From: an uncultured Lachnospiraceae bacterium
GTDB taxonomy: Bacteria; Bacillota; Clostridia; Lachnospirales; Lachnospiraceae
DNA: 38,703 nucleotides
NCBI GenBank assembly: GCA_947169235.1
Contig: CAMVOY010000020.1
Span: 1-38,703 of the forward strand
Direction of reading: 5' to 3'
In this document: piece after piece, positions 8,810 to 17,900 of the stretch
How the letters are laid out: every line of letters begins with the position of its first letter
Position numbering within the stretch: position 1 is the first letter of the stretch
The notes under the pieces: generated by a model
What the model was told of the DNA's origin: nothing
Databases searched by the model: none
What the model saw: only the letters and a program-made list of their open reading frames with translations
Position numbers and translations under genes: made by a program

Positions 8810-8837
8810 TTGTAAAATCATAAAACTGTTGTATAAT
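8810..8837 (+). promoter_or_regulatory. Promoter for the comEA operon
   Basis: TTGTAA (8810-8815) and TATAAT (8832-8837) are 16 bases apart, immediately after argD. Transcription would start near 8844 and leave a leader of about 40 bases before comEA. Confidence 0.75.
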
Positions 8838-8857
8838 ATTAGTGTACATATATGCAT

Positions 8858-8882
8858 CTTCCTCCGAAAAGAAGGGAGGAAG
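8858..8882 (+). promoter_or_regulatory. Hairpin masking the comEA ribosome binding site
   Basis: CTTCCTCC (8858-8865) is a perfect complement of GGAGGAAG (8875-8882), leaving a 9-base loop. The right arm is the Shine-Dalgarno sequence of the gene starting at 8884, so the folded leader would hide it. Confidence 0.6.
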
Positions 8883-8883
8883 A

Positions 8884-9489
8884 ATGGAAAAAAAGAAAAA
8901 GATACAGCTCGTGATGGGTATCGCAGCTGTGTTTTTGTGCGGCATCGCATATCTGGTCATGGGACCCGGAAGAGATGGTGCGGATGCGGCAGCTGAAACC
9001 GAGTTTATAGCCGGTGGTTCGCCGGCTGTCTCCGGTAGTGTGGATGCAAGTGTCTCCGGTACTGCAGTATATGTCTATATCTGCGGCGAGGTAAAGAAAC
9101 CCGGAGTATACACGTTTGATCATGACCCCAGAGTAGTTGAGGTCGTGGATATAGCCGGAGGCTTTTCAAAAAAAGCGGATAAGACGTCTGTGAATCTTGC
9201 CGCGCAGGTAAGTGATGGTTCTCAGGTGGTGATCCCCCAAAAGGGTAAGGCTTCCGAGGGTTCCGTTACCGGTACCGATACAGGGGGCGACTCATCGGGG
9301 CTTGTGGATATAAACACCGCAGGAGCTGAGGAGCTTAAACAGATTCCCGGTATAGGAGATGCGAAGGCTGCGGCTATCGTTTCTTTTCGGAGCGAACATG
9401 GGAGATTCTCACATATTGAGGATCTGATGCAGATTACAGGTATAAAAGAAGGTATATTTAACAGGATAAAGGATTACATTCGGGTGTGA
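8884..9489 (+). CDS. comEA: ComEA-like DNA-binding competence protein
   Basis: Membrane-anchored DNA receptor of the natural transformation machinery. A single N-terminal membrane segment spans about residues 7-25. An SLBB domain follows (VYVYICGEVKKPGVYTF, then VVDIAGGF), with a low-complexity Ser/Gly/Thr linker. The C-terminus is a pair of helix-hairpin-helix motifs (VDINTAGAEELKQIPGIGDAKAA... and IEDLMQITGIKEGIFNRIK), which bind DNA backbone. The ATG at 8884 follows GGAGGAAG; an upstream reading with extra residues runs through this site. The length of 201 residues is typical for ComEA. It is followed 25 bases later by the response regulator, so the three genes to 11633 are probably co-transcribed. 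ComEB is absent here. Confidence 0.9.
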   Translation: MEKKKKIQLVMGIAAVFLCGIAYLVMGPGRDGADAAAETEFIAGGSPAVSGSVDASVSGTAVYVYICGEVKKPGVYTFDHDPRVVEVVDIAGGFSKKADKTSVNLAAQVSDGSQVVIPQKGKASEGSVTGTDTGGDSSGLVDINTAGAEELKQIPGIGDAKAAAIVSFRSEHGRFSHIEDLMQITGIKEGIFNRIKDYIRV

Positions 9490-9514
9490 GTTCAGTACTT
9501 GGAGGATTAGATTA

Positions 9515-10213
9515 ATGGCTAAGCGCGTTTTGGTTGTAGATGACGAGAAACTGATCGTAAAGGGGATCAGGTTTTCATTAGAGCAGGATGGTATGGAGGT
9601 AGAGGCTGCATATGACGGTGAGGAGGCTGTAGAGGCAGTACGTCAGAACAGTTTCGATGTTATTCTTTTGGATGTAATGCTTCCAAAGATGTCAGGATTT
9701 GAGGTGTGTCAGCAGATACGTGAGTTCTCTGATGTGCCGATCATCATGCTTACAGCCAAGGGCGATGATATGGACAAGATACTCGGTCTCGAGTACGGTG
9801 CAGATGATTATATAACCAAACCATTTAATATACTTGAGGTAAAGGCCCGCATAAAGGCCATCATCAGAAGGAGCGGCAAAAAGGACTCCTCCGGTGATGT
9901 TACTCCGAAGGAGGTTGTAACTGATTTTGACGGGCTGAAGGTGGATATCGAAGGCAGGCAGGTGTTTATTAATAATACTGAGATCAATCTTACAGCAAAG
10001 GAGTTTGATCTGCTTGAGCTACTGATGACTCATAGCGGTAAGGTTTACTCCAGAGAGAAACTTCTTGACGAGATCTGGGGCAAGAGCTATCCCGGTGATG
10101 TGCGTACGGTGGACGTGCATATCCGTCGTCTGAGAGAGAAGATCGAAGCATTGCCTAGTGAGCCAAAATATATTCATACCAAGTGGGGTGTTGGTTATTA
10201 TTTCAAAGGCTAA
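9515..10213 (+). CDS. OmpR/PhoB-family response regulator
   Basis: Two-domain transcription factor of 232 residues. The receiver (residues 1-120) has the acidic pocket VVDDE, phosphoacceptor D53 in VILLDVMLP, the conserved threonine in MLTAK and lysine in TKPF. The C-terminal winged helix (about 130-230) shows NLTAKEFDLLELL, the recognition region VDVHIRRLREKI and the WGVGYYF ending. A GGAGGA site precedes the ATG. Its end overlaps the start of the histidine kinase, which marks the pair as cognate partners. The target genes cannot be told from the sequence; the neighbouring GerMN lipoprotein is a candidate. Confidence 0.95.
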   Translation: MAKRVLVVDDEKLIVKGIRFSLEQDGMEVEAAYDGEEAVEAVRQNSFDVILLDVMLPKMSGFEVCQQIREFSDVPIIMLTAKGDDMDKILGLEYGADDYITKPFNILEVKARIKAIIRRSGKKDSSGDVTPKEVVTDFDGLKVDIEGRQVFINNTEINLTAKEFDLLELLMTHSGKVYSREKLLDEIWGKSYPGDVRTVDVHIRRLREKIEALPSEPKYIHTKWGVGYYFKG

Positions 10214-11633
10214 AATACTATTACGAAAGCTGAAAAGTCTACGTTTCCAAAGTCTGATGGTACTTATATTCATCGGTGTTTTGCCTTTGGTTCTGTTTTC
10301 GTTAATCATTTTAAACTCTTATCGTTCGCGTGCCATAGAGCAGCAGACCACCAAGATCCAAACACGTGGTGCTGTTATCTGTAATCTGGTCACGTCCTCT
10401 GCATTTTTCACAAACGATGTAACCCAGGAGGTTGATTCGGAATTAACACAGGTGTCGGATATCTATGACGGAAGGGTCATGATAGTCGACAGTGGTCTTA
10501 AAGTGCTTCGTGATACCTATGGATTTGAAGAAGGAAAGACTTTGCTTATCCCTGAGGTCGCGCCTGTTATCAAAGGCAGGATATCAAATGTGACACAGGT
10601 GCAGTCAGACAATATTCTGATAGTTCTGCCGGTGTATCAGGCTGATCAGTCATCAGTCGGAGGCGCTGTCGTTATGAACTTCTCGCTCGGAGAAGTGGTA
10701 AAGATGTATGAGAGCATCAGGACCATACTGTTTACGATGCTTCTTTGCCTCGGTGTTATCGTGCTTATCGTGGCTGCTCTTTACTCGTCCAGAGTAGTTC
10801 GTCCTGTCGAGGAGATGACCGGACAGGTCAAGAAGATATCCGAAGGAGACTTTTCACAGCAGATGCTCATCCATGGATATGACGAGGTAGAGAGGCTTTC
10901 CGATGAGTTCAACCACATGCTTTCCGACCTCCAGAACCTGGAGGATGCGCGTCAGGAGTTCGTTTCAAATGTGTCTCATGAGTTAAAGACACCCATAACC
11001 TCCATGAAGGTTCTGTCGGAGTCGCTGCAGGGACAGGAGGGGTTGCCTGTAGAACTTTATCAGGAGTTTATGGAGGATATCGGAACAGAGCTGGATCGTA
11101 TGAACGAGATCATAAACGACCTCCTTTCTCTGGTAAAAATGGACCGAACCGCAGCAACTCAGGTTAATATAACAGAGGTAAATGTAAACGAATATATTGA
11201 GACTCTTTTGAAGCAGTTACAGCCTATAGCAGACAAAAGAAATATCGATATTATTTTCGAAAGCGTACGTCCGGTAGAGGCTCAGATCGACGAAGTCAAG
11301 CTGGGTATGGCGTTCAGAAACCTGATTGAAAATGCGATAAAATACAATTACGATGACGGTTGGGTCAGAGTGAGTCTTAATGCTGATCACAAGTTCTTTT
11401 ATCTGAAGGTTTCGGATTCGGGAGAGGGAATACCTGAGGAACTGCAGGATCATATCTTTGAAAGATTTTACAGAGTTGATAAGGCGAGAGCCAGAGAGAC
11501 CGGAGGGTCCGGGCTGGGGCTGGCGATCACCAGAAGTGCGATACTTTTACATCATGGTTCGATCAAGGTTCATTCGGTGGAACAGCAGGGAACAACATTT
11601 AACGTGAGGATCCCTCTTCAGTACCTGGAGTGA
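10188..11633 (+). CDS. Sensor histidine kinase, HAMP type
   Basis: Membrane kinase paired with the preceding regulator. A basic N-terminus is followed by TM1 (IFIGVLPLVLFSLIIL), an extracytoplasmic domain of about 150 residues, TM2 (LFTMLLCLGVIVLIVAALY), HAMP, a HisKA domain with H264 in VSHELKTPITS, and a HATPase with N box NLIENAIKYN, G1 DSGEGIPEE and G2 GGSGLGLAI. The start is uncertain: no ATG precedes TM1. GTG at 10158 or 10188 and TTG at 10191 are possible; I use 10188, which overlaps the regulator by 26 bases and keeps the basic leader. The architecture resembles PhoR/WalK-like kinases but without PAS. The sensed ligand is unknown. Confidence 0.9.
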   Translation: MLVIISKAKILLRKLKSLRFQSLMVLIFIGVLPLVLFSLIILNSYRSRAIEQQTTKIQTRGAVICNLVTSSAFFTNDVTQEVDSELTQVSDIYDGRVMIVDSGLKVLRDTYGFEEGKTLLIPEVAPVIKGRISNVTQVQSDNILIVLPVYQADQSSVGGAVVMNFSLGEVVKMYESIRTILFTMLLCLGVIVLIVAALYSSRVVRPVEEMTGQVKKISEGDFSQQMLIHGYDEVERLSDEFNHMLSDLQNLEDARQEFVSNVSHELKTPITSMKVLSESLQGQEGLPVELYQEFMEDIGTELDRMNEIINDLLSLVKMDRTAATQVNITEVNVNEYIETLLKQLQPIADKRNIDIIFESVRPVEAQIDEVKLGMAFRNLIENAIKYNYDDGWVRVSLNADHKFFYLKVSDSGEGIPEELQDHIFERFYRVDKARARETGGSGLGLAITRSAILLHHGSIKVHSVEQQGTTFNVRIPLQYLE

Positions 11634-11670
11634 CAGTTTGATCGATCATAACGAAAGAGAATGGATAAGA

Positions 11671-11707
11671 GTGTGAAAAATCGCATTGATATGCCGATTT
11701 TTCACAC
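11671..11707. terminator. Hairpin after the histidine kinase gene
   Basis: A perfect 13-bp stem, GTGTGAAAAATCG (11671-11683) with 11695-11707, and an 11-base loop. The T-run is inside the stem rather than after it, so termination is plausible but not certain. It lies about 40 bases after the kinase stop. Confidence 0.55.
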
Positions 11708-11717
11708 GGCTATTTGC

Positions 11718-11791
11718 GACGAGCACAAATAACCTTTGATCCGACATGCGTGCTTCAAGCACGCATGCGGTGACTCGCACAAGTGCTCGTC
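11718..11791. repeat. Nested palindrome directly upstream of the GerMN lipoprotein gene
   Basis: GACGAGCAC (11718-11726) pairs with GTGCTCGTC (11783-11791), enclosing a second perfect hairpin, CATGCGTGCT (11745-11754) with 11758-11767. The right outer arm ends two bases before the gene's GGAGG site. GCACGCATGC here also occurs in the argB-argD palindrome. Confidence 0.7.
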
Positions 11792-11803
11792 ATGGAGGAT
11801 AGT

Positions 11804-12745
11804 ATGAAAAGAAGCAGGTTTTATATCATCATATGTTTCGTGCTGATGACATCAGCGCTTCTTTTCGGGTGCGGTGAGGATACGGATATGGGCGAGAATA
11901 CCTACAAGGTATATTATCTCGACGGTGCCGGAGAGAGACTCATCGCTGAGAGATATACGGTTTCGATCGAAGAAAAAGACACCGTATCCATCGCAACGGA
12001 GCTTATCCATGCTCTGGAGAAAAACGGAGAGGGCGACCGCTATACAAATCCTATAGAGCCGGATATCGAGTTTGATGAGCTGCAGATCGATGAGAATCAG
12101 ATGTCCGTATTCTTTACGGGAGCTTATAATAACAAGACCGGTGTCACGGAGGTTTTAAGCAGGGCGGCTATAGTTAAGACTCTGTTACAGCTCAAGGATA
12201 TTGACAAGATCGAGTTTTTCGTCGAAGATCAGCCTCTCATGGTTCGAGGCGAGAGTGTCGGTCAGATGGATGAGTCGAGCTTTGTTGAAGATCTGGGAAA
12301 CAGAGGTGAGCCGCAAAGTCGTACCGTAAAGCTGTATTTTGCCGACAGCAAGGGTCAGAGCCTTATTCCGATAGAGACTGTCGTTACTTATCCGGCATCA
12401 GAAAAAATGGCCAAACTCCTTGTAGATTCGCTGATAGCAGGACCTGAGGCCATAAAGGATAAGGATACCGAGGGAATCCTTCGTTCCGTACCAGCCGGTA
12501 CCGTGTTAAATAATGTAACTATTCGTGATAATATTTGTTATCTTGATTTTTCGCGTGAATTTGCAGAGCTTTTACCCAATGTTACCAGCGATGTGACGGT
12601 TTACTCCATCGTTGATACTTTGTGTGAGCTTCCGAGTATATCAAGGGTGCAGTTCACGATAAATAGTGGAGTAAGAGAAAGATATGGGGAAACTAAAGGC
12701 TTTAACAAGGCCCTTGAAAGGAATCTTGACATCATTCGGTCATAG
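11804..12745 (+). CDS. GerMN-domain lipoprotein
   Basis: Secreted, lipid-anchored protein of 313 residues. The signal peptide ends in a lipobox (LLFGC, cysteine near residue 26). Two GerMN-like repeats follow: one beginning KVYYLDGAGERL and one beginning TVKLYFADSKGQSL, the latter continuing through LLVDSLIAGPE to a VTVYSIVDTL helix. GerM of Bacillus is a sporulation lipoprotein at the forespore channel; actinobacterial LpqB uses the same domain next to the MtrAB two-component system. The start at 11804 follows GGAGG at 11794-11798. The comEC gene begins inside its last 62 bases, so the two are translationally linked. A sporulation role is not shown by the sequence. Confidence 0.85.
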   Translation: MKRSRFYIIICFVLMTSALLFGCGEDTDMGENTYKVYYLDGAGERLIAERYTVSIEEKDTVSIATELIHALEKNGEGDRYTNPIEPDIEFDELQIDENQMSVFFTGAYNNKTGVTEVLSRAAIVKTLLQLKDIDKIEFFVEDQPLMVRGESVGQMDESSFVEDLGNRGEPQSRTVKLYFADSKGQSLIPIETVVTYPASEKMAKLLVDSLIAGPEAIKDKDTEGILRSVPAGTVLNNVTIRDNICYLDFSREFAELLPNVTSDVTVYSIVDTLCELPSISRVQFTINSGVRERYGETKGFNKALERNLDIIRS

Positions 12746-14930
12746 ACCGTTATGTATCATTCTATGTTCTGTTATTCTGTGGATAATATGCTTTTACGAT
12801 CCACCCGATCCGAGTGATACGGGACCGGGAGATGGTGACCGGATCAGACTGATTGCAGCCGTTGAATCAATGGTTATAGCACCCGAAAAATATGAGCTTA
12901 CCGTATCGGATGTAGTGACGGAATCGGGTGAAAAATACTGCAACAGACTCAAGCTTTATTCTTCAAATAACAGTGAATCAAAATGGGAAGATAATTCACT
13001 TCCTGATCTGAAGATCGGAAATACGATCTTGTTTTCAGGGACTATCAAGTCCTTTCGCTTGCCCGGTAATCCGGGACAATTCAATGAGTTATCATATTAT
13101 CAGGCTATGGGTATCGATGCGAGATGCTTTGTTTCTGATATCCGGGTGATCGATGATGATCATGATAGTGTGGCAGATGCCTTGTATAAGTTGCGAGGTT
13201 TATTTCGTGATGCCTTTTATGGACTTTTGCCGGACAAAGAAGCCGGTATAGTAACGGCAATGGTGCTTGGTGAAAAACAGGGGCTTGATGAGGATGTAAA
13301 GGAGTTATATCGGGAGAACGGAATAGCTCATATACTTGCCATATCGGGACTGCATATTTCAATGATAGGAGTCGGGCTTTTTTGGCTACTTAGAAGGACG
13401 TTTTTATCACTGAAAGTTTCAGCTGTTATAACAGGTATGGTATTGTTTTTATATGGACAACTGACGGGATTTCCTATCGCAACCAAAAGAGCATTTATAA
13501 TGACATTAATAATGCTCATAGCGAAGATAATAGGAGAGCGTTTCGACAGATTAAATGCCTTGGCTGTAGCTGCTGTTATAGAGTTGGTATTTCATCCCGG
13601 ATCACTGTTTCAGAGCGGATTTTTGTTATCCTATGGAACAGTGCTGGGGATAAGTATTTTTGTATCAGAGTTTGAGAGGATAAGGATCAGTGATGAGAAG
13701 TCCATAAGGCAGGCTTTATTTAATGTTGTTTCAGGAAGTCTTGGAGTATCAATTATAACACTTCCGATCATAGTACAGAGCTATCATGAAGTACCTGTAT
13801 TTTCGGTCATAGTAAATACTATATTATTGCCGCTCATGACATTACTGTTGGGGATGTCGTTACTTGGTGGAGGGATGGCTATGATCTTTATGATCCCGGC
13901 GAGATTTATTTTCGGAGTTGTTTATTATATATTGCAGGGATATCAGATCGTGTGCGAAGTCGCAGGTTCATTGCCGGTAAATACGGTTGTTATCGGACAC
14001 AGAAGTACGATCGGCATAATCATATATTACGCGGTGGTTGTTATCATGTCGCGGAAGGATATAAGATTAAGTCCGGCTATAAAGCTGATAATACTTTGTT
14101 TAAATGTATTAATATTCCTGCTGCCTTACAGAAACACCGGCCTTTCGATAACAAATATCGATGTCGGTCAGGGAGACTGCGCCTGCATACGTTATGATGA
14201 CAAAGTAATACTTATCGATGGAGGATCGAGTGATGTTAAGGAAGTAGCCAAATACCGTATCGTGCCATTTTTGAAATACATGGGAATAGATACCGTCGAT
14301 TACATGGTGATCACTCATTCCGATGCCGATCATGTAAACGGATTCTCAGAGATCCTCAGTAAGGATGATCATTTCGGTATCGAAGTTAAAAACGTTGTTA
14401 TGCCTCTGATCACGGGGGAGGATAAGGCTTATGATGAGTTTGAAGAAAAGGCTGAAAGTGTAGTTAAGGACAGACTCGTAAAGATCAGTGCCGGAGATAA
14501 GATCAAAATATGTGATATGGAGCTCGTCTGCCTGCATCCTGCAAAAGGATATGCATGGGAGGATGCAAACGACTATTCGACAGTACTTAAGCTTAGGTTC
14601 GGGAACTTTACCGGCCTTTTTACCGGAGATCTGGGATTCCACGGAGAGGAGGCGATCCACGGCCTGCTCACGGATGTTGATTACCTGAAGGTCGGACATC
14701 ATGGTTCCAAAGGCTCGACGTCCGAAGCATTTTTGCAAAAGTTAAGGCCTGAGATCGCAGTGGCTTCGGCCGGGTATAAAAACAGGTACCATCATCCGGC
14801 CAAAGAGGCAGTGGAAAGACTTGATGACAGTGGTGCAAAGGTGTACTGTACGATTGATAGTGGAGCAGTGACCACATGGACTGACGGAGAGTGCATCAGA
14901 GTCAAAAAAAGCCTTGCAAATGGGCGCTGA
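12684..14930 (+). CDS. comEC: ComEC/Rec2 DNA-uptake channel
   Basis: Inner-membrane channel through which single-stranded DNA enters during transformation; 748 residues. Domain order: an N-terminal membrane segment, the OB-like DUF4131 region (about 50-180), the Competence domain with many membrane helices, beginning near AMVLGEKQGL and containing AISGLHISMIGVGLFWLL, and a C-terminal metallo-beta-lactamase domain from about residue 485. The latter keeps IDVGQGDC, the metal motif THSDADHVNG, FTGDLG and VGHHGS, suggesting an active nuclease. The ATG at 12684 lies 62 bases inside the GerMN gene with a weak GGAG upstream, so the start is less certain than the identity. The comEA gene lies upstream beyond three signalling-type genes, and holA downstream beyond two. 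Confidence 0.93.
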   Translation: MGKLKALTRPLKGILTSFGHRPLCIILCSVILWIICFYDPPDPSDTGPGDGDRIRLIAAVESMVIAPEKYELTVSDVVTESGEKYCNRLKLYSSNNSESKWEDNSLPDLKIGNTILFSGTIKSFRLPGNPGQFNELSYYQAMGIDARCFVSDIRVIDDDHDSVADALYKLRGLFRDAFYGLLPDKEAGIVTAMVLGEKQGLDEDVKELYRENGIAHILAISGLHISMIGVGLFWLLRRTFLSLKVSAVITGMVLFLYGQLTGFPIATKRAFIMTLIMLIAKIIGERFDRLNALAVAAVIELVFHPGSLFQSGFLLSYGTVLGISIFVSEFERIRISDEKSIRQALFNVVSGSLGVSIITLPIIVQSYHEVPVFSVIVNTILLPLMTLLLGMSLLGGGMAMIFMIPARFIFGVVYYILQGYQIVCEVAGSLPVNTVVIGHRSTIGIIIYYAVVVIMSRKDIRLSPAIKLIILCLNVLIFLLPYRNTGLSITNIDVGQGDCACIRYDDKVILIDGGSSDVKEVAKYRIVPFLKYMGIDTVDYMVITHSDADHVNGFSEILSKDDHFGIEVKNVVMPLITGEDKAYDEFEEKAESVVKDRLVKISAGDKIKICDMELVCLHPAKGYAWEDANDYSTVLKLRFGNFTGLFTGDLGFHGEEAIHGLLTDVDYLKVGHHGSKGSTSEAFLQKLRPEIAVASAGYKNRYHHPAKEAVERLDDSGAKVYCTIDSGAVTTWTDGECIRVKKSLANGR

Positions 14931-14942
14931 ATTCGGTATAAT
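14914..14942 (+). promoter_or_regulatory. Promoter for the hydrogenase-domain hybrid kinase
   Basis: TTGCAA (14914-14919) and a perfect TATAAT (14937-14942) are 17 bases apart. The -35 box lies inside the end of comEC, so the kinase gene can be transcribed separately from comEC. Confidence 0.8.
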
Positions 14943-14974
14943 TACTGTGTGCAAACGTATATTGAGGGATGATT

Positions 14975-17900
14975 ATGGCTGACAATCAGAAAAACATCGG
15001 TCTCAGCAGAGCCGCAAAGATAAAAAAGATACTGCTCTACGTTGGCGTAGGGTTATTTTTTGTGTTTGTCTCCGTTGTCTATTATTATATGCTTTACTCC
15101 AAGACCATGGCCGGTATAACCAAGACGGCGGAGCTTAATGCCACACAGTCTGCCGAGCAGATCAATACTCAGCTTTCAACACGTCTCAATCTGTTAATGC
15201 TCACTTCCTATACGCTTGACAATATGATCAAGGCGAAAGATCCAAATGAAAAAATACTTGATTATCTGACCAATCAGTCAGTATCAGTCAAGGATTCACT
15301 TATAGAGGATTCTACCGGTATTTACGGCTATATAAATGGCGAGTATATGGATGGATCGGGGTGGATTCCCGATGAAGGCTATGACGCCACGAAGAGACCG
15401 TGGTATACGGAGGGACGCAGTGGTAACGGAGAGATAGTCATAGTGGATCCTTATGTGGATCTGGATACCGGCAAGATGATGACCGCGCTTACTAAGACGC
15501 TTTGTGACGGTGAGAGTGTAGTCGGTATGGATATGTCCATGGATTCCATAGAGAGGATAACAGAGGAGCATGTAAGTCATCATCTGTCAAATGAAGAGTA
15601 TATAATCAATTCAAAAGGTGTCATAGTAGCGCATTCCGATACTCAGTTCATCGGTAAATACGAGGATGAGACTCAGGATACACTCGAAGAGAAAGTGTCT
15701 GATTTCAAAAAATCAAACTCGGACAGCGCTTTTGTTATTTCTCATGATGGAAAAGATTACATGATACATCTTGAGAGCCTGAACATGGATTGGACCTATG
15801 TTTCCGTCATCGATACGACGGATGATTTCAGGAACCTTCGTATTCCTTTGTATATAACGATCCTTGTTGCTATTATTACAGTCAGTTTACTGATCTTTTT
15901 CATGATACGTTCCGACAGAAAGTCGAGAGAGGCGCAGAGCCTCGTTGCCATGAGTGAGAAGGCCATGGCTGCAAGTGAGGCGAAGTCGTCATTTTTGTCT
16001 AACATGTCTCATGAGATCAGAACACCTATAAACGCCATCATCGGAATGAATGAGATGATCCTCCGAGAGTGTGAGGATAAATCGGTATTAAAGTATTCGG
16101 ATGATATAAAGACTGCGAGTAACACGCTTTTGGGCCTGATAAATGATATCCTCGATTTCTCAAAGATCGAGGCGGGAAAGATTGAGATCATACCTGTTGA
16201 TTACGATCTGTCATCAGTAATAAATGATCTTGTAAATATGATCGAAGCCCGTGTTGCTAAAAAGAACTTAAAGCTCACACTTGATTTCGATCCGAGCCTT
16301 CCGAAAAACCTTCATGGTGACGAGGTTCGTATCAAGCAGGTTATTACAAATATTCTTACAAATGCCGTCAAATACACTGAAGAAGGCGGTATCACCTTCA
16401 AGATCGGATTTGCGCAGAGGGTTTATGAAGAAGACGCCATAGATCTTTTTGTTGAAGTAAAGGACACCGGTATCGGAATAAAAAAAGAAGATCTTGAAAA
16501 GCTCTTTGCAAAGTTTGAGAGGATCGAGGAAAACCGAAACAGAAATATAGAGGGTACGGGCCTCGGCATGAATATTACCCAGCAGCTCTTAGAGATGATG
16601 GGTTCCGGACTGGAGGTTGACAGCGTATACGGCAAGGGCTCCACGTTCAGATTCTCCGTGCCGCAAAAGGTACAAAATTGGGAAGAACTCGGTGATTATA
16701 AAATAACATATGAGGAGCAGGTTAAGAAAAGAAAGAAATACAAGGAGAGTCTCAGGGCGCCGGATGCACGTATTCTTATCGTGGATGATAATCCGATGAA
16801 TATTGTCGTCATCCAGAATCTGATCAAGCGTACTGAGATTCAGATAGATACCGCTGAGAGCGGTGATGAAGCATTGCATTATCTTAACTTTACCAAGTAT
16901 GACATGGTATTTCTTGACCATATGATGCCCGGTAAAGACGGTATAGAAACACTGCATGCCCTAAAGGAGCAGAAGAATAACCCCAATATTGATTCCCCTA
17001 TAGTATGCCTGACTGCCAATGCAATAGAGGGAGCCAGAGAGAAGTATCTGGAGGAGGGCTTTGATGACTATCTTTCAAAACCTGTTGATCCGGATCTTTT
17101 GGAACAGACGCTGATAAAGTATCTGCCTGCGGAGCTGGTGACTATCATTGAGACTGAGGAGCCGGTAAATGACAGTGATGCGAATAAGGCGTCATCTGAT
17201 CATCCGGTGATGCCTGAGTTCGTTTCTGCAAAGGAGAGAGAAAAAGACGAGTTAACCCAAAAATACAAGAGGATAACCATTGATGATCTGAAGGGAAGAA
17301 GGATCGTCTATACAAATGATAACTGTATAGGTTGTAATAAATGTATAAATGTCTGCTCTGCGATCGGAGCTTCCGTTTCCGTAAATGTTGACGGTAAAGA
17401 AAGAATAGAAGTAGATGGTACCAAGTGTGTGGGCTGCGGAAGCTGTATCGATGTATGTGTGCATGGCGCCAGAGAGTTTGAGGATGATACGAAAAGATTT
17501 TTCGAAGATCTCAAAAAAGGCGAGAAAATATCATTACTTTTGGCTCCTTCGTTTAAGGCGAATTATCCGGATGAATATGAGAGCGTACTCGGCGCCCTGA
17601 AAAAGTTGGGTGTCAATCGCATCATAAGCGTATCATTCGGAGCGGATATCTGTACATGGGGATATCTGAATTATATTGAAAAATACAACTTCTCAGGAGG
17701 TATATCACAGCCGTGTCCGGCACTTGTTTCGTATATTGAGAAGTATATACCCGAGCTTCTGCCAAAGCTGTTTCCGGTACAGAGCCCTCTCATGTGCGCG
17801 GCGATATATGCGAGAAAAGAGATGGGTATTACTGATAAGTTTGCCTTTATCAGTCCGTGTATAGCCAAAAAGATTGAGATTGAAGACGAGCATAACAAGG

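Noticed and set aside
10158-10187. GTG at 10158 as the histidine kinase start
   Set aside because: No ribosome binding site precedes it and it would overlap the regulator by 56 bases; a later GTG or TTG is at least as likely. The true start remains uncertain.
12684-12745. A frameshift between the GerMN gene and comEC
   Set aside because: Both proteins have complete ends: the GerMN protein runs through its second domain, and ComEC has a full N-terminal membrane segment. The 62-base overlap is better read as translational coupling.
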